A DNA stretch of 64,000 bases from Eutrigla gurnardus. Its lineage: Eukaryota > Chordata > Actinopteri > Perciformes > Triglidae. Shown one piece after another: positions 35,534 through 48,403 of this stretch (position 1 is its first letter; every line of letters starts with the position of its first letter). The notes beneath the pieces were generated by a model, which was given only the letters and a program-made list of their open reading frames with translations, did no database searches and had not been told where the DNA came from. The DNA lies in contig OY741280.1 in NCBI GenBank assembly GCA_963514095.1, positions 13,648,297 through 13,712,296 of the forward strand, written 5' to 3'. The position numbers and the translations under genes were made by a program.

Positions 35534-37808
35534 CTGGAGGTAAAAACAGTTTGATGAGCATAATTTTAAAGGTCCCGTATTATGCCACATGGACTTTTTG
35601 CACTTGTTGACGTCTTAAACATAAATCTGTTCCCCTTGTGTGTCTCACTATTGCTCCATCTAATGGCCATCAGAATAGTTGAATCCACCAAATGTCCACC
35701 ATTGTGATTTCTATCTTCTAACATGCTCCTTGCTCTGTTGGCTGCAACACTCCACACAGAAGCCTGTATATGTTTCTATTGTCTGAGAAAATGTGCCCAC
35801 AGATGTCGGGAAAATGTTTGTGTAAAAAAAATCATTTCACAGAAGACAGCTAAAGTAATTAAATTTACATAGCAATTACATGCAACCATAACGAGATCCT
35901 CTGGTTTAAATAAACAACGAGTAGTCATTATTATTATTAAAGATGACTCTGAATTAGTCACATCAGTTTATTTCATTTTAGCCGTTGAATATCTTCACAC
36001 TTATCTGGTGCAACACTCTTTCTCTGGATTAATCATTATTTTCATGTATAGCCGGATAAAACCACCTGTTAAAAGTGGCATCACACAGAAAACACTGCAG
36101 GTCGTGTTGAATGATTTAATGATGAAAAATGTACTTACAAGATGCAGACCAAAAGCAGACAGGCATCAGAGGCAAAACACCAAAAGGCAGGCAGGAAAGC
36201 TGAAGCAGGTCTGACGTCTTAACACAGAGATGACATACGATTAACTGAAACAGGGAGAACAAACAGGCGGGGACAACCTTAAGGCAGGAGGAGTGATGGG
36301 GAGAGAGAGAGAGAGTGTGTGTTTATGTGCTGGGAAATGTCTTTTGCAGATTATTGCGATCAAAAAAAGACATCCATTATCTGTACTGAACTTTGCAATA
36401 ACAGCATTATCTTTTTAAAAACATATGGTTATAAAAATGGGAGTGGCTCAGTGCGAACCTCTTCTTGTGCGGTCCATGAGTAATGTCTTGATACCATGAG
36501 TAAAGTCTGGCCCATTGTGTTGGTCATCGTTTCTTTATAGAATTTGTGCAAATGTTTCTTCAAAGGGCAAGTTAAGCAAATGTAGCAGCAAATACAGTAG
36601 AATATTCAAAGGTTTAAATACAGCTTATTAAGAGCATGCAAACTGGCAGTTAACCCTTTATGACCAAGCATGCACAAATGCTTCTATCATTAACCCAACA
36701 TGGGAAAGGTATAAGATAATGGAAGATGTTGCTCGTGTTCGCCTCAAGTGATGTCGTCCAGATGACAAAGCCACAGAGCATCAAATATTTTCTCAACCGC
36801 AAGAAAGAAATGTCAACTTAATGTATAGCCAAAGCCTACAGCAGTGATGTTTTACGGTCTGTTTGAGGGGGGCTGGAGCTACCCGAAATTGTTCCCAAGC
36901 CCCCCCAAATAATTTGGCTTTTTCTTTTATTTTTAAATTTTTTTTTTTTTTTGTTATTTTCAGAATAATCTCAAACTAATGAAAGGGTATGCATATCGTT
37001 TTAGGATTATAGAAAGATATAGTCTGTAGAAAGAATATACTTTAGAAATAAGGATTTCTGTAAAACCTATTTTTTTTTTTTACAGTGTATCCTCATTTTG
37101 CCGGAATAAATACAGAATAAATCGATACAAAATACAGTTATTTGGATAAAGTTCATATTTATGTTGTCAGATTTCACATGCACCTGATGTGGAGGCGCTG
37201 ACTGCTTGCCTAATTTTCTGATTTTTTTTCTGTGAAGGAGGCAACTCCATTGCAGGCCCTGGTGGAAAGCAGTTTGTTAGCCTGTCAACACTAGCAAGGA
37301 TTGTCTTGCATTTCTCAGTTCCAAGTTGTAGACAATATTGCCCAATGACTATGAATTGAACCTTGATCAAACAAATGCAAAAAGCTTGGATTCTAGCATT
37401 AAACCAATGTGGAAGAGATATAAGATAATGTGAAATTGGTTTATTATGACAAGGTGGAGTAATATGAAAAAAAAGATGAATCACATGATGCATAATGTAA
37501 AGTATAGCAAGGAAGGAGGAGTGTGAGAATTGATAATAACAGAGATGAGCAAAAATGTCATTCAGTCAAAACAAAGTTGTAGACTGCATTTGAATGTTTA
37601 AATCATCATTACCATATTATTGTGTCATTTCATATACAAACAGAGTGGTATTAACATTTGCTAACTGATTAATTCGTAATCCTATCGTAATGTAAATAAT
37701 CGTGTTCATGATGGCAGAGCATTGGACAGAACAATTCAACTGTATGGACTTCATCTTGGATTAGGGAAACAGTTAGAACTACAGACAGGTGAGCTACCGT
37801 TCATAAAG
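35534..37808. other. Spacer between the dehydrogenase copies
   Basis: It should hold the copy A promoter and the copy B 3' UTR. A weak candidate noncoding exon on the minus strand ends with GTAAGT near 36138. Two diverged copies of a short segment ('ataagataatg' with similar flanks) lie near 36672-36722 and 37371-37432. Nothing else was recognised. Confidence 0.5.
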
Positions 37809-39615
37809 TCATTTTACTTCATTGGGAATAGATTGGCTTTTTAGTACAGCCACAGCGTTTTCCACCATCCTCTGCACCATCCTTCTTGTCGTGGCGTAGG
37901 TGTTGGTGCCAACGTGGGGGGTGATCAGCACATTAGGAAGGCCGAGGAGGGGATGATCCCTGCAGAATGATGGAGAAGAAGAGTTTTAAGGAGCCAGCAA
38001 CCAGTTGGTTGGGTGTCGGTAAATATTAAACTACTTCAGAGCTGCCGGTTGATAATTATCTGTATGTCAATAACAAATAGTGTCCATTAGTTAACCCCCC
38101 TCCCCCAAAGAAAACAAAAAAACAACAACTTTGTATACAAATGCTTGGATCTCTGAATACCTTGTGTTAATGCATGTGTTCCTCCGTCATCTATTTACAG
38201 AAGGTTAATATTTGTACAGTTAAAGCGGGATTATGTAACTGGCAGTCAAGAACTGAAGTAAGACTGTAACAGAAAAACTCCTCAGTGTATCAAGAGTGTG
38301 TTTTATTAATGTATGGGGCCAAAATTAAATTAAGTTCTTCTTTGAAAAGTTACAAAGTCTCTGATTGTGATTCAGGTTGAAGAGTGTGGTGAGACCTTGG
38401 TAAAGGTTCAGGGTGAGTCACATCTAACGCCGCCGCATGAATGGTTCCAGACTGCAGAGCTTCGACTAAAGCATCCTGGTCCACAACCAGACCTGAGGCA
38501 TGAAAAGACCAAAATTAGATTACTGTTTCAGAAAAACTTCATTGAAATGTTTCTTTTAACCAAGATTAGTTAAGGAGGCACGTTATCTACACCTCTGCTG
38601 ATGTTGACCAGCGTTGCTGTGGGTTTCATGAGGGACAGCTCTCTGTGGCTGATCAGGCCTTTGGTTTCAGGGGTCAGGTTTACCGCCAGCATGACAAAGT
38701 CCGACTCTTTCAGGAGGTCGTCCATGTTCTCACGGTAACTCGCACCCACCGCCTGCTCATCTTCAACACTCCTGAACAGCAGAGAGAGAAGATGAAGCTG
38801 ACCGTAACATTGTCTCATTTGCTTTGGAATATCCGGTGATAGTAATGAGTATAAAAGTTGGCAAACTTCTAAATGAATGAATCAAACGTTTACCTCCTGG
38901 TCCTGTTGTGATACAGGATCTTCATGTCGAATCCTTTGCCTCTTTGAGCAATTTTGGAGCCAATTTGTCCCATTCCAATAATCCCAAGAGTCGACCCTGT
39001 GACTTCATCTCCCATCAGACATTGCGGTATATCGGTGGTCTTGGGGTCAACAGCTATTTGGTGACCTACAGAAAAACAGGACATTCTCTCAAATTAGTTG
39101 AAGGTTTATACTTACGCCACTTGGCCTTCTGTGACAAACAATTTATGAGCAAATTATATATATATTTTTTTTTTGTTCCCTTTGAGAAAAATTCATTATT
39201 TTGGTCGATATAAATGAATGAAACATAGGCTTGACTCACCTTCAACGATCCTGCGTGCCGAGGCCAGAAGCAGACCCATCGCAATATCAGCGGTGGCGTC
39301 GCTCACCACACCGGGAGTGTTGGTCACCTTCACTCCTAGACCGGTGATGTGCGGCACGTCCAGGTGGTCGATGCCCGCTCCTCCATTGGCGACCACCTTC
39401 AGCGAGGGAAGCAAACTGAGCAGCGAAGGATCGGCCGCTGGGAGGGCATTCCACACTAACAAGGCCTGGATTTTAGGACCGTGCAGCAGAGGGTTTTGAA
39501 GGAAGTCTTTGTGACAGATGATATGGAAGTGTTGTTTCAGTATGTCAGTGACCTCTTTAATGTAACCTTGTTCGCCCACTTCTGAGATCAGAGCCCATGG
39601 TTTGTTGTCTTCCAT
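37809..39615 (-). CDS. GRHPR-like D-2-hydroxyacid dehydrogenase, tandem copy B
   Basis: Paralogue of copy A with the same five-exon plan: 39615-39240, 39065-38894, 38771-38593, 38492-38396, 37959-37809. They give 324 residues plus stop. GIIGMGQIG, VNISRG, THPEPLP and TPHVG keep the cofactor and catalytic residues, and NTPGVVSDATAD has the usual family form, so this copy looks the more conventional enzyme. The exon 4 donor is the weak GTGTAG (copy A has GTAAGA); read-through would stop after GVDNVPP. Introns are shorter than in A and lack the LTR. The C-terminal exon differs most (RRMVQRMVENAVAVLKSQ against GTIVQGMLENALAVLNGQ). A 41-bp minisatellite begins 83 bp beyond the ATG-bearing exon and lies in its promoter or first intron. 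Substrate is inferred only from the family. Confidence 0.92.
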
Positions 39616-39698
39616 GACCTGGATTTAAAACGATACAAGTTTGACAAGCACATAAACTCTTCTTTTATCTCGTTAACATCTCTGCCCCGGGCCCCCAG

Positions 39699-41623
39699 GT
39701 AACCGGTCTATCACAGGGCTGACATGTAGAGACAGAGGTAACCAGTCTATCACAGGGCTGACATGTACAGACAGACAGGTAACCAGTCTATCACAGGGCC
39801 GACATGTAGAGACAGACAGGTAACCAGTCTATCACAGGGCTGACATGTAGAGACAGACAGGTAACCAGTCTATCACAGGGCCGACATGTAGAGACAGACA
39901 GGTAACCAGTCTATCACAGGACCGACATGTAGAGACAGACAGGTAACCAGTCTATCACAGGACCGACATGTAGAGACAGACAGGTAACCAGTCTATCACA
40001 GGGCCGACATGTAGAGACAGACAGGTAACCAGTCTATCACAGGGCTGACATGTACAGACAGACAGGTAACCAGTCTATCACAGGGCCGACATGTAGAGAC
40101 AGACAGGTAACCAGTCTATCACAGGGCTGACATGTAGAGACAGACAGGTAACCAGTCTATCACAGGGCCGACATGTAGAGACAGACAGGTAACCAGTCTA
40201 TCACAGGACCGACATGTAGAGACAGACAGGTAACCAGTCTATCACAGGGCCGACATGTAGAGACAGACAGGTAACCAGTCTATCACAGGGCTGACATGTA
40301 GAGACAGACAGGTAACCAGTCTATCACAGGGCCGACATGTAGAGACAGACAGGTAACCAGTCTATCACAGGGCCGACATGTAGAGACAGACAGGTAACCA
40401 GTCTATCACAGGGCCGACATGTAGAGACAGACAGGTAACCAGTCGATCACAGGGCCGACATGTAGAGACAGACAGGTAACCAGTCTATCACAGGGCCGAC
40501 ATGTAGAGACAGACAGGTAACCAGTCTATCACAGGGCTGACATGTAGAGACAGACAGGTAACCAGTCTATCACAGGGCCGACATGTAGAGACAGACAGGT
40601 AACCAGTCTATCACAGGGCCGACATGTAGAGACAGACAGGTTACCAGTCTATCACAGGACCGACATGTAGAGACAGACAGGTAACCAGTCTATCACAGGA
40701 CCGACATATAGAGACAGACAGGTAACCAGTCTATCACAGATCCAACATGTAGAGACAGACAGGTAACCAGTCTATCACAGGGCCGACATGTAGAGACAGA
40801 CAGGTAACCAGTCTATCACAGGGCCGACATGTAGAGACAGACAGGTAACCAGTCTATCACAGGACCGACATGTAGAGACAGACAGGTAACCAGTCTATCA
40901 CAGGACCGACATATAGAGACAGACAGGTAACCAGTCTATCACAGATCCAACATGTAGAGACAGACAGGTAACCAGTCTATCACAGGGCCGACATGTAGAG
41001 ACAGACAGGTAACCAGTCTATCACAGGGCCGACATGTAGAGACAGACAGGTAACCAGTCTATCACAGGGCCGACATGTAGAGACAGACAGGTAACCAGTC
41101 GATCACAGGGCCGACATGTAGAGACAGACAGGTAACCAGTCTATCACAGGGCCGACATGTAGAGACAGACAGGTAACCAGTCTATCACAGGGCTGACATG
41201 TAGAGACAGACAGGTAACCAGTCTATCACAGGGCCGACATGTAGAGACAGACAGGTAACCAGTCTATCACAGGGCCGACATGTAGAGACAGACAGGTAAC
41301 CAGTCTATCACAGGACCGACATGTAGAGACAGACAGGTAACCAGTCTATCACAGGACCGACATGTAGAGACAGACAGGTAACCAGTCTATCACAGGGCTG
41401 ACATGTAGAGACAGACAGGTAACCAGTCTATCACAGGGCCGACATGTAGAGACAGACAGGTAACCAGTCTATCACAGGGCCGACATGTAGAGACAGACAG
41501 GTAACCAGTCTATCACAGGACCGACATGTAGAGACAGACAGGTAACCAGTCTATCACAGATCCAACATGTAGAGACAGACAGGTAACCAGTCTATCACAG
41601 GGCTGACATGTAGAGACAGACAG
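39699..41623. repeat. 41-bp minisatellite, about 47 units
   Basis: The unit runs GTAACCAGTCTATCACAGGG, then CCGACATGTAGAGACAGACA, then G. From 39779 to the last unit at 41583 the spacing is exactly 44 periods of 41, so no indel survives; only the first unit is short (39 bp). Variants at one core (GGGCCG, GGGCTG, GGACCG, GATCCA) mark the units. The pattern shows a 5-unit (205-bp) block duplicated at about 40.65-41.06 kb, and a longer echo at 656 bp. The unit matches the reverse complement of the interspersed repeat at 11152-11193 except for CG to AA. Confidence 0.98.
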
Positions 41624-44086
41624 GTAGATTGACTGTATGCACTAATAGAGGCTTCATAGCAAACATTTGACATTTAGGGAAATAAGCTTATTCACGTTCT
41701 GGTCAGAGGAGAAGAAGGTAAGGAAGGTGTTACTTCATATTTCCCAGACAGACATTACAGTTCTATGACAGGACAATACAAATGAGTCATGACGTCACAG
41801 CATTGCACACTAATCACACTTTCCAAGATGGTTGCCGGCTAGTTACTCAAATCACTTCTCACTTAATACACACATTTATAAACATAAATAAGAACTAGTG
41901 ATGCATTCAAAGGTTACATATGAAAAATAAGAACTTGTGTAGGATGTTTCAAATATTGGGAACGAACAGGAGAGCACTCACAAGTGTGTTGATCTCCTCT
42001 GCTCGTGAACCAGGAAGAACTTCTTAGCATTTGTCGAGGATTTCAAAATAAGAGCTCAGTCCTTCAACAACCCTGGCACTATAATTTCTCCTCTTCCTAA
42101 TCATTCAACTATTTCTACTACAGAATAAAACTTAAAATACTCATCAATGATTTGTATTTTCAGTAGTATCAGTGTTATATAATATATATTAAATAATCAG
42201 GGCCCGGGTATTTTAGTCATATTTCTTTATTTATATATGCCACAGAAAATTTAAATAAAATAGCTTTTTGTTTGTTGTTTTGGAGAAAATATATATTCAG
42301 TATGAAAAAGTAAATAAAATAGATTTAATTTATTTACAAAGAATATATCAATTACCTTAACCTGGAGACAGATTCAGAACATTAAATTAATTTTGTAATT
42401 ATATACCCAAACTGCACCAAACACTCCATCATCCCTCCCTTCTATCCCATAAATCTCTTAATTCCTACAACAATTATATTATAATCCAGTACCCAAAATA
42501 CGCTCATTATAAACTCTTAATTGCAAAGTGGACGACAGGCCTACCTTTTTATGTTGCAGCTTGCACCCAGATCTGTGCATGTTTGTCACTTTAAGAAGCT
42601 GGGACCCTCGTGCTGGACCCCACAGACTCCTCACACAGCGGACATAGCGGAGACTTTGCATTCCAGCTGATATTGTCAATACAGAATTTTATAATTTTAC
42701 ACAAAAAGGATACGCAGTGATTATTATCTGCAAACCTGGATGAACATGCTTCAAGCGGTAATCAAGGGGGAATGTTTACTTTACAAAAAACGTTGTAAAA
42801 TGTGTTATATATTTTAAAATGTGCATGTGGTGAAAGTCCACAGTTCAAATTGCTATGAATAAATTATTAACTTGTGGGTCAACTGAACAATCCCAAATAA
42901 ACTCATGCTCACAAAGAAAAAGTATCAAATATGTCCAGAAAAGTAGTTGATTAGTGTTTTAAAGGGGATCAAAATCTCATGTCATTCTTTGTTTGTTGAG
43001 TTCTCACCTTATGCTGTCGTTTGAGGAGTTTTTCTTAATCCCGTTCTGTTTATTTACAGTTACAAAGAGGAGGATGTGTGAGGAGTAAAAACTGGTGGTT
43101 AAGAGGAAAGGGTGGAAGTAGACAGTTAGTTGACCTTTGATAAACAAAGAAATGTTGAGAGGACGTCCTACACCCAGTGACAAGAGGAGGAGAGGAGGGG
43201 AGGAATTCATTAAGCACAAACCAGGAAGATTGCACAAGAAGAAGACAAGTCAGTAAACTGTATTTATGTATATAGCCTACAGCACTTTTTAAAACAATAT
43301 TTACAAAATATTCAGCAGAATGAGGGAAAATAAGGACTTTTAGTCTAAGTATAGCCTCATGGGAGCAAGCAGTTTATGCGGGGTCAGGGTGTGTTTCTGC
43401 TGTTTTCTCGCCCTCTTTTCAACCAGCTAAAATGCACTTAAAGGTCAGAGTGCAAAACAAGACCACATATGTAGATGCAGTCAAGAGGGTGAATCAGAGG
43501 AGAGAGATTTATACAGGAAAGAAAAAAGGAACAAATGAAGGTAAAGTGTGGATTTATTTAAAGAGTAAAGTCACTTTTATTGCAGGAGTCATAAACGCCA
43601 CAATGGTATCAAAATCAAAAACCGAAAGAAAACAATTAGTCCTAAAAAGCAGCAGCAACTAATTAACACGGTGATGGGAGGAGGTGAGGACTGATCTCAG
43701 TCTTCAGGCAAGCCAGCAGACATCACAGATTTGTGAGCAAAATGATGGTTTTGCTGTTGCAATGAAGATTTACTGCCAAGTCTACAAGGGCACAAGGAAC
43801 AAGAACATCCAACTGGGAAGTCCCTTCCACAATGCTGGGAGAGTGGCAAAGCAAAGGGAGAATATTATGAGTAAACAGTAAGTAAAACGTCTAAATAAAT
43901 GGGATTACATGGGAAAAGACACAAACCTTACCCAGGGAATCTGACATGGATATTTCCCCCTGGGTTGATTTTTTGTCATGTTTTTTTCTCATTCATTTCC
44001 GAAGGTGGTCTTCTGATTGTTTCCAACTAAAGGTTGAGACTGAAAACCCCTGCTCTTTAGGACACAAATGTAAATTTTACACGTAA

Positions 44087-44100
44087 CCACTAGGTGGCAG
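44087..44100 (+). promoter_or_regulatory. CTCF-type motif
   Basis: CCACTAGGTGGCAG fits the core consensus CCASYAGRKGGCRS at all 14 positions. It is followed by TAATG, as in the similar GGTGGCAGTAATG at 14.52 kb, so both may belong to one repeat family that spreads such motifs. Confidence 0.5.
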
Positions 44101-45129
44101 TAATGCATTAACCTGTGTCTGGCAGCACAGTGACTTCACTTGTTTCAATGGGCTGAGCTCAGGCTGTTTGATGGATGACGCGAGTTGAAGAAGCATATCA
44201 GAAGATTCAGTAGACATTGCCAACCTTTCTGGCCTGTAATCATCTTCTTCTGACCCATTAGGTCAGTTAAGAAACATACGCAGGTTATGGCCATGTTAAT
44301 AATAACGCTAACAACAGCTTTGTTTTATCAACACGTTCCAGTGAGCAAACATACACGATACAAAGCTGCTAAATGGAATTCAGCCATCGTTCATTTCATT
44401 ATTTAAACCTATGTTTGTCCTACTGTTACAAGTCAAAACGTCTTCTGTGAAAGTGGTCTATCAGTCGCAGAGAAGTTAAGAGAATTTTACATAACTATAG
44501 CCTTATAGCACGACTGTATTTTAGCTGGTTTGTTGGGAATTAACTTGTTTTAAAGGTTTATTCATCCTTTTCTGTTAACATACAACCATACTATGAGTTT
44601 TAACACACATTTAACAGTGACTTACTGAATGTATTTGAACATTATATATATTTTTTTATTTTCATTTTATGAACATGGGACGAAACAGCAATTCGACTTC
44701 CCTGAAGCCAGAGCAACAGGGAAGGCCATGTGTGCTCGGCAGCTGCAGATCAGCAGCTTACCTGTTGTGTAATCTCCCTGAACTATCGGCTCCTCTTTTC
44801 ACTCCACCGCCACGCCTACTCCTCTTCACCTCCTCCCATCTCCCCATCTCACCTGTTGTGGTATTACTGTAATGCCAAATAGTGCCACAAGGCCTCTTCT
44901 TTTAATGAGAGTTGAGAGTTGTGCACACAGTGCTGCCCCTTTTCTCCCACCAACAACCACAGCAGATTGTTTGAGTTGGTGCAGGTTCCAACCAGTATAC
45001 CACAAACTTTCACCGGCATTTTCTCATCCACCTTTCTTGTCCTCCATCTTTTTAGATTTTTAGATTTTTTCTCCTGAATGTGTTGGAGGAAATTTCTTCA
45101 AATATGGTACAAATATCCACCTGGAATCA

Positions 45130-45380
45130 ATGATGAAATAATTGGATTCAAAAGTGAACGTTACTGTGACCTCACATCCATCCCATTGTCATGATATCCT
45201 ACTGATTAGATTTTGGTGGTCAAAGGTCACTGTGACCTCATGTCAGTTCCTTATGACTCAGGAATGCCTTGAGGGAATTTCATCAAATTTGGCTCAAATG
45301 TCCGCTTGGAATGATGGATTTACTGATTAGATTTTGGTGGTCAAAGGTCACTGTGACCTCACAAATCATGTTTTCTGCCA
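45130..45380 (+). repeat. Interspersed repeat with two perfect ERE palindromes
   Basis: The phrase ATTTTGGTGGTCAAAGGTCA recurs at about 45210 and 45331, 121 bp apart, in a type of sequence that is common in fish intergenic DNA. Each copy contains AGGTCACTGTGACCT (45224-45238 and 45345-45359), whose reverse complement AGGTCACAGTGACCT is the classical vitellogenin oestrogen response element. A degenerate third site is at 45158-45172. Confidence 0.75.
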
Positions 45381-47545
45381 TACCTCAAGAATTTATATTT
45401 TTCTTATCATGATCAGGATAAAATGATGAAGTGACGTTATTTTAGACAAACTTGGCTGGCTGGCAGAAGCATACAATCGAAGGCCGTAATTCAAGTTTGT
45501 ATTTTAAGGACACAGGAGTTCAAAGCAACAACCTCCTAATAAACCTTTACATCATGACTCAACAGAGTTGCGTGTCATGATCTCATGTTTGTTGACAGGT
45601 GAGGATTTTACCTGTTGTGTCACAGCTGTCATGCTACAGCACAAAGGAGACTTGCTGACGTGAGTCCACAGCCTCATCTTGACTCAGCTTATCGTCGCCG
45701 CAGAGCCGCTTGAAGTCGAGGTGTAGTTGTTTCTCACTCAGCTTCCTCTGAGCAGATAAAAATAAAACTCCAAAACAATGCACATCACTTTGTAGGATTT
45801 ATAAATGATGGTAGCGCTGCGGTGTCATATCTGCTTTCTTCTTTTTTTCTGACAGAGGTAAATTGCAATTCTATATATATAACGATTTTCTGTCACATCC
45901 AGAGACAAACTCATTAAAGTGATCTGCAAAGAGTCAGCAATGATGCAGGTAAATGCTGGTAATATGCATCAATATTTAGATAAAATGGTTTGGTTTGGAG
46001 TCCTGTTTGGGGTATTTGCATTTATATTTTTGAAAATATCGTTTAAGTTGAATTTACTTACTTTGTGGGGACATTTTTTGCATATTTCAGATACAATCCT
46101 GCACAGTCCTGCATATTTTGTTAAACCTTTATCAATAGCTGGCACTTCTCTGAGCATTATATATATTTTCAGACTCTCTGGGAGCAGTTCTGAGAAGTAA
46201 CAATAAAAGAGTGTAAAACATTTCAAAATGCTCTGAAATTATGAAAAGTTAAACTTTTCGCATAAAAAATGGCCCTTGTGAGTGTTTTTCAGGATTTTCA
46301 TGGTGTATGAAACCACAGGAAATAGCTGAAAATTTGATGAAGAGATAATCGTCTAATTGCATCACATTATTACATGTGTAATTGCAGTTAAGAAAACAGT
46401 GAATATGTATGTGTGTATGGTTGGGTTTGTGTGCATTTAGCTGATTAAACTCTCGAGACATCCTCCTTTTTTTAAATGTTTGCATCAAAATTATAATGTG
46501 GCTGTTTGTGCTGCCTTGTGAGAAAACAAACAAAAGAAATTAAGATGAAATGTAAATTAAAAACTTCCTCCATTCCTGTGTATTTGCTGTTTGAATTTAT
46601 AGCTACGAAAAATAATGTACTACCCACATAATTTAACCCAAAACCACTACCTTTCCTAAACCAAGTTAAACACTTATTTCAACCCAAACCAACTGGCCAG
46701 GTCAATAAAAGTGTGCTAGTTAAATACATGCATGTCTTCAGTGACTCAGGCTTTCTCCCAGGAGTTTTCCCTCCTGAAGGTGCTGTTGTCTTGCAGGAGT
46801 TCAACAGAGAGTTCACACCTTTGTCTCCCTAATGTTTCTGAGGAAGCTCAGCACGCAGCTCTCAGCTCTCAGCGTGTCTTGGTTGAGAATAAATTCACCT
46901 GTCCGCTAATCCAGTCAGCCTGAGCATTAGTCCGCTGCTCATGACGCAGAGGTTGACTAGAGCCGTCCTTGTTCTCTGAACGCTGGAGGATCAACTGCTC
47001 CTCCTCTGATGTCCAGTGACACACGCTTTGTCTTTTGATTCAGTATCATTCAGAATACACCAAACAGCTTTAATAATATTACATATTGTTCAGTCATTTT
47101 TCAGATTCGGTACAATCTTAAAAATGAGAACTGGAACAGAAACCGTAACAAAATACTGATGATGCATTCCTTCTCCTTTTGTTGTGGAGAACTGTTGAAT
47201 GTGTAACTTTCAGAGACTTTTCCTCCAAAGATCACGGTCCTCAGCCGAAGGGATGGCTGCCAGAGAGCTTAGCTCACCTCCAAACTTTGGCCACAGTCCT
47301 CGGCGGGTTCAGAACAACACAAGGTTAGCTCTGTTAGATAACAGATTATCAGTGAGGAGAGGTTTGGTCCTCCACTGTGCAGCTCAGTAGATTCTTCGTC
47401 CAGCACCAGCTACTTAGCCTCATCTTTAAAGCCGATGTTACCTAATGACTGGTACCCGTGTAGAGGCATGGGCTGGATGATTTAGAAGGTGGCTCTCCAG
47501 TTGAAAGCTCCTTGGCCTTTGAGCTGTGACAAACCAGGCTTCACT

Positions 47546-47546
<1 letters not shown>

Positions 47547-47604
<58 letters not shown>
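47547..47604. repeat. (TG)n microsatellite
   Basis: About 29 uninterrupted GT dinucleotides. Confidence 0.98.
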
Positions 47605-47608
<4 letters not shown>

Positions 47609-48359
47609 TTGGGGATTGCTCTCCAGTCAGATCAATGTTATGCAAACCTATTAGTCGGAGGTTGCAGCGCTAGCTTCCCAGTGCACACGGACTCTCCCCC
47701 CTCAGGGTCAAACTCACTGATGAGCTCTCACTTCTGTCTGCTTAAAGTCAGTGACAGACAATCACAACATTACAATGTCAACCCATGATGCTGAATTAAT
47801 CACCCTGAAACAGCACGGGCGTCATCAATCAGTAAAAATGTTTTTTTTTTTACCTTTTATAAGCTTTTGTATTAATTTTGTTGTACATTTGTTTGCTTTA
47901 ATGTTTAAAACCTGCAAGTGATATTGTTGTAATTTTAATACAATTGACATATAACACATAAAGATGAAATAAATGAAACAGAGATATGTGTTATGTGAGA
48001 AATATATGTTTTTTTTAAACACGGATTTTGATCACAGCTTGCATGGCAACTCTCTGACTTGCATTTGTTCATGTTTTCTCTCAATGTAGGATCATGTTTT
48101 TGGGGATGTCATTGTAACTTGGAGGTTATTGAGCATGAACCTCAACATCCCCAGTTTTGAGTCTGGCTGAGGACCTTTGTTGCATTCATCCCCTGTTATC
48201 TCTTTTATCTCTATTGTCTATAATAAAGACATGAAATTAACCCTCTGAAAATATAAAACATGCTTGTTGCACCTGTCAGCTGGGGTTGGATGCGCACGTG
48301 ATCCACCTCTTAATCATGATTTTCATATCGTTGGAGCATGACTTGCTGACCTGAGAAAC

Positions 48360-48403
48360 CTAATTTACTGTCAAGAAGTAACTAATTTACTGTCAAGAAG
48401 TAA
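48360..48403. repeat. 22-bp tandem duplication
   Basis: Two identical copies of a unit beginning CTAATTTACTGTCAAGAAGT. Confidence 0.9.

Noticed and set aside
39699..41623. Regular repeats that could suggest a CRISPR array
   Set aside because: Units are head-to-tail with no unique spacers, and the DNA is clearly from a vertebrate; it is a minisatellite.
45158..45172. Third oestrogen-response-like site
   Set aside because: Only one half-site is intact (TGACCT), the other is degenerate, so it is not counted with the two perfect palindromes.
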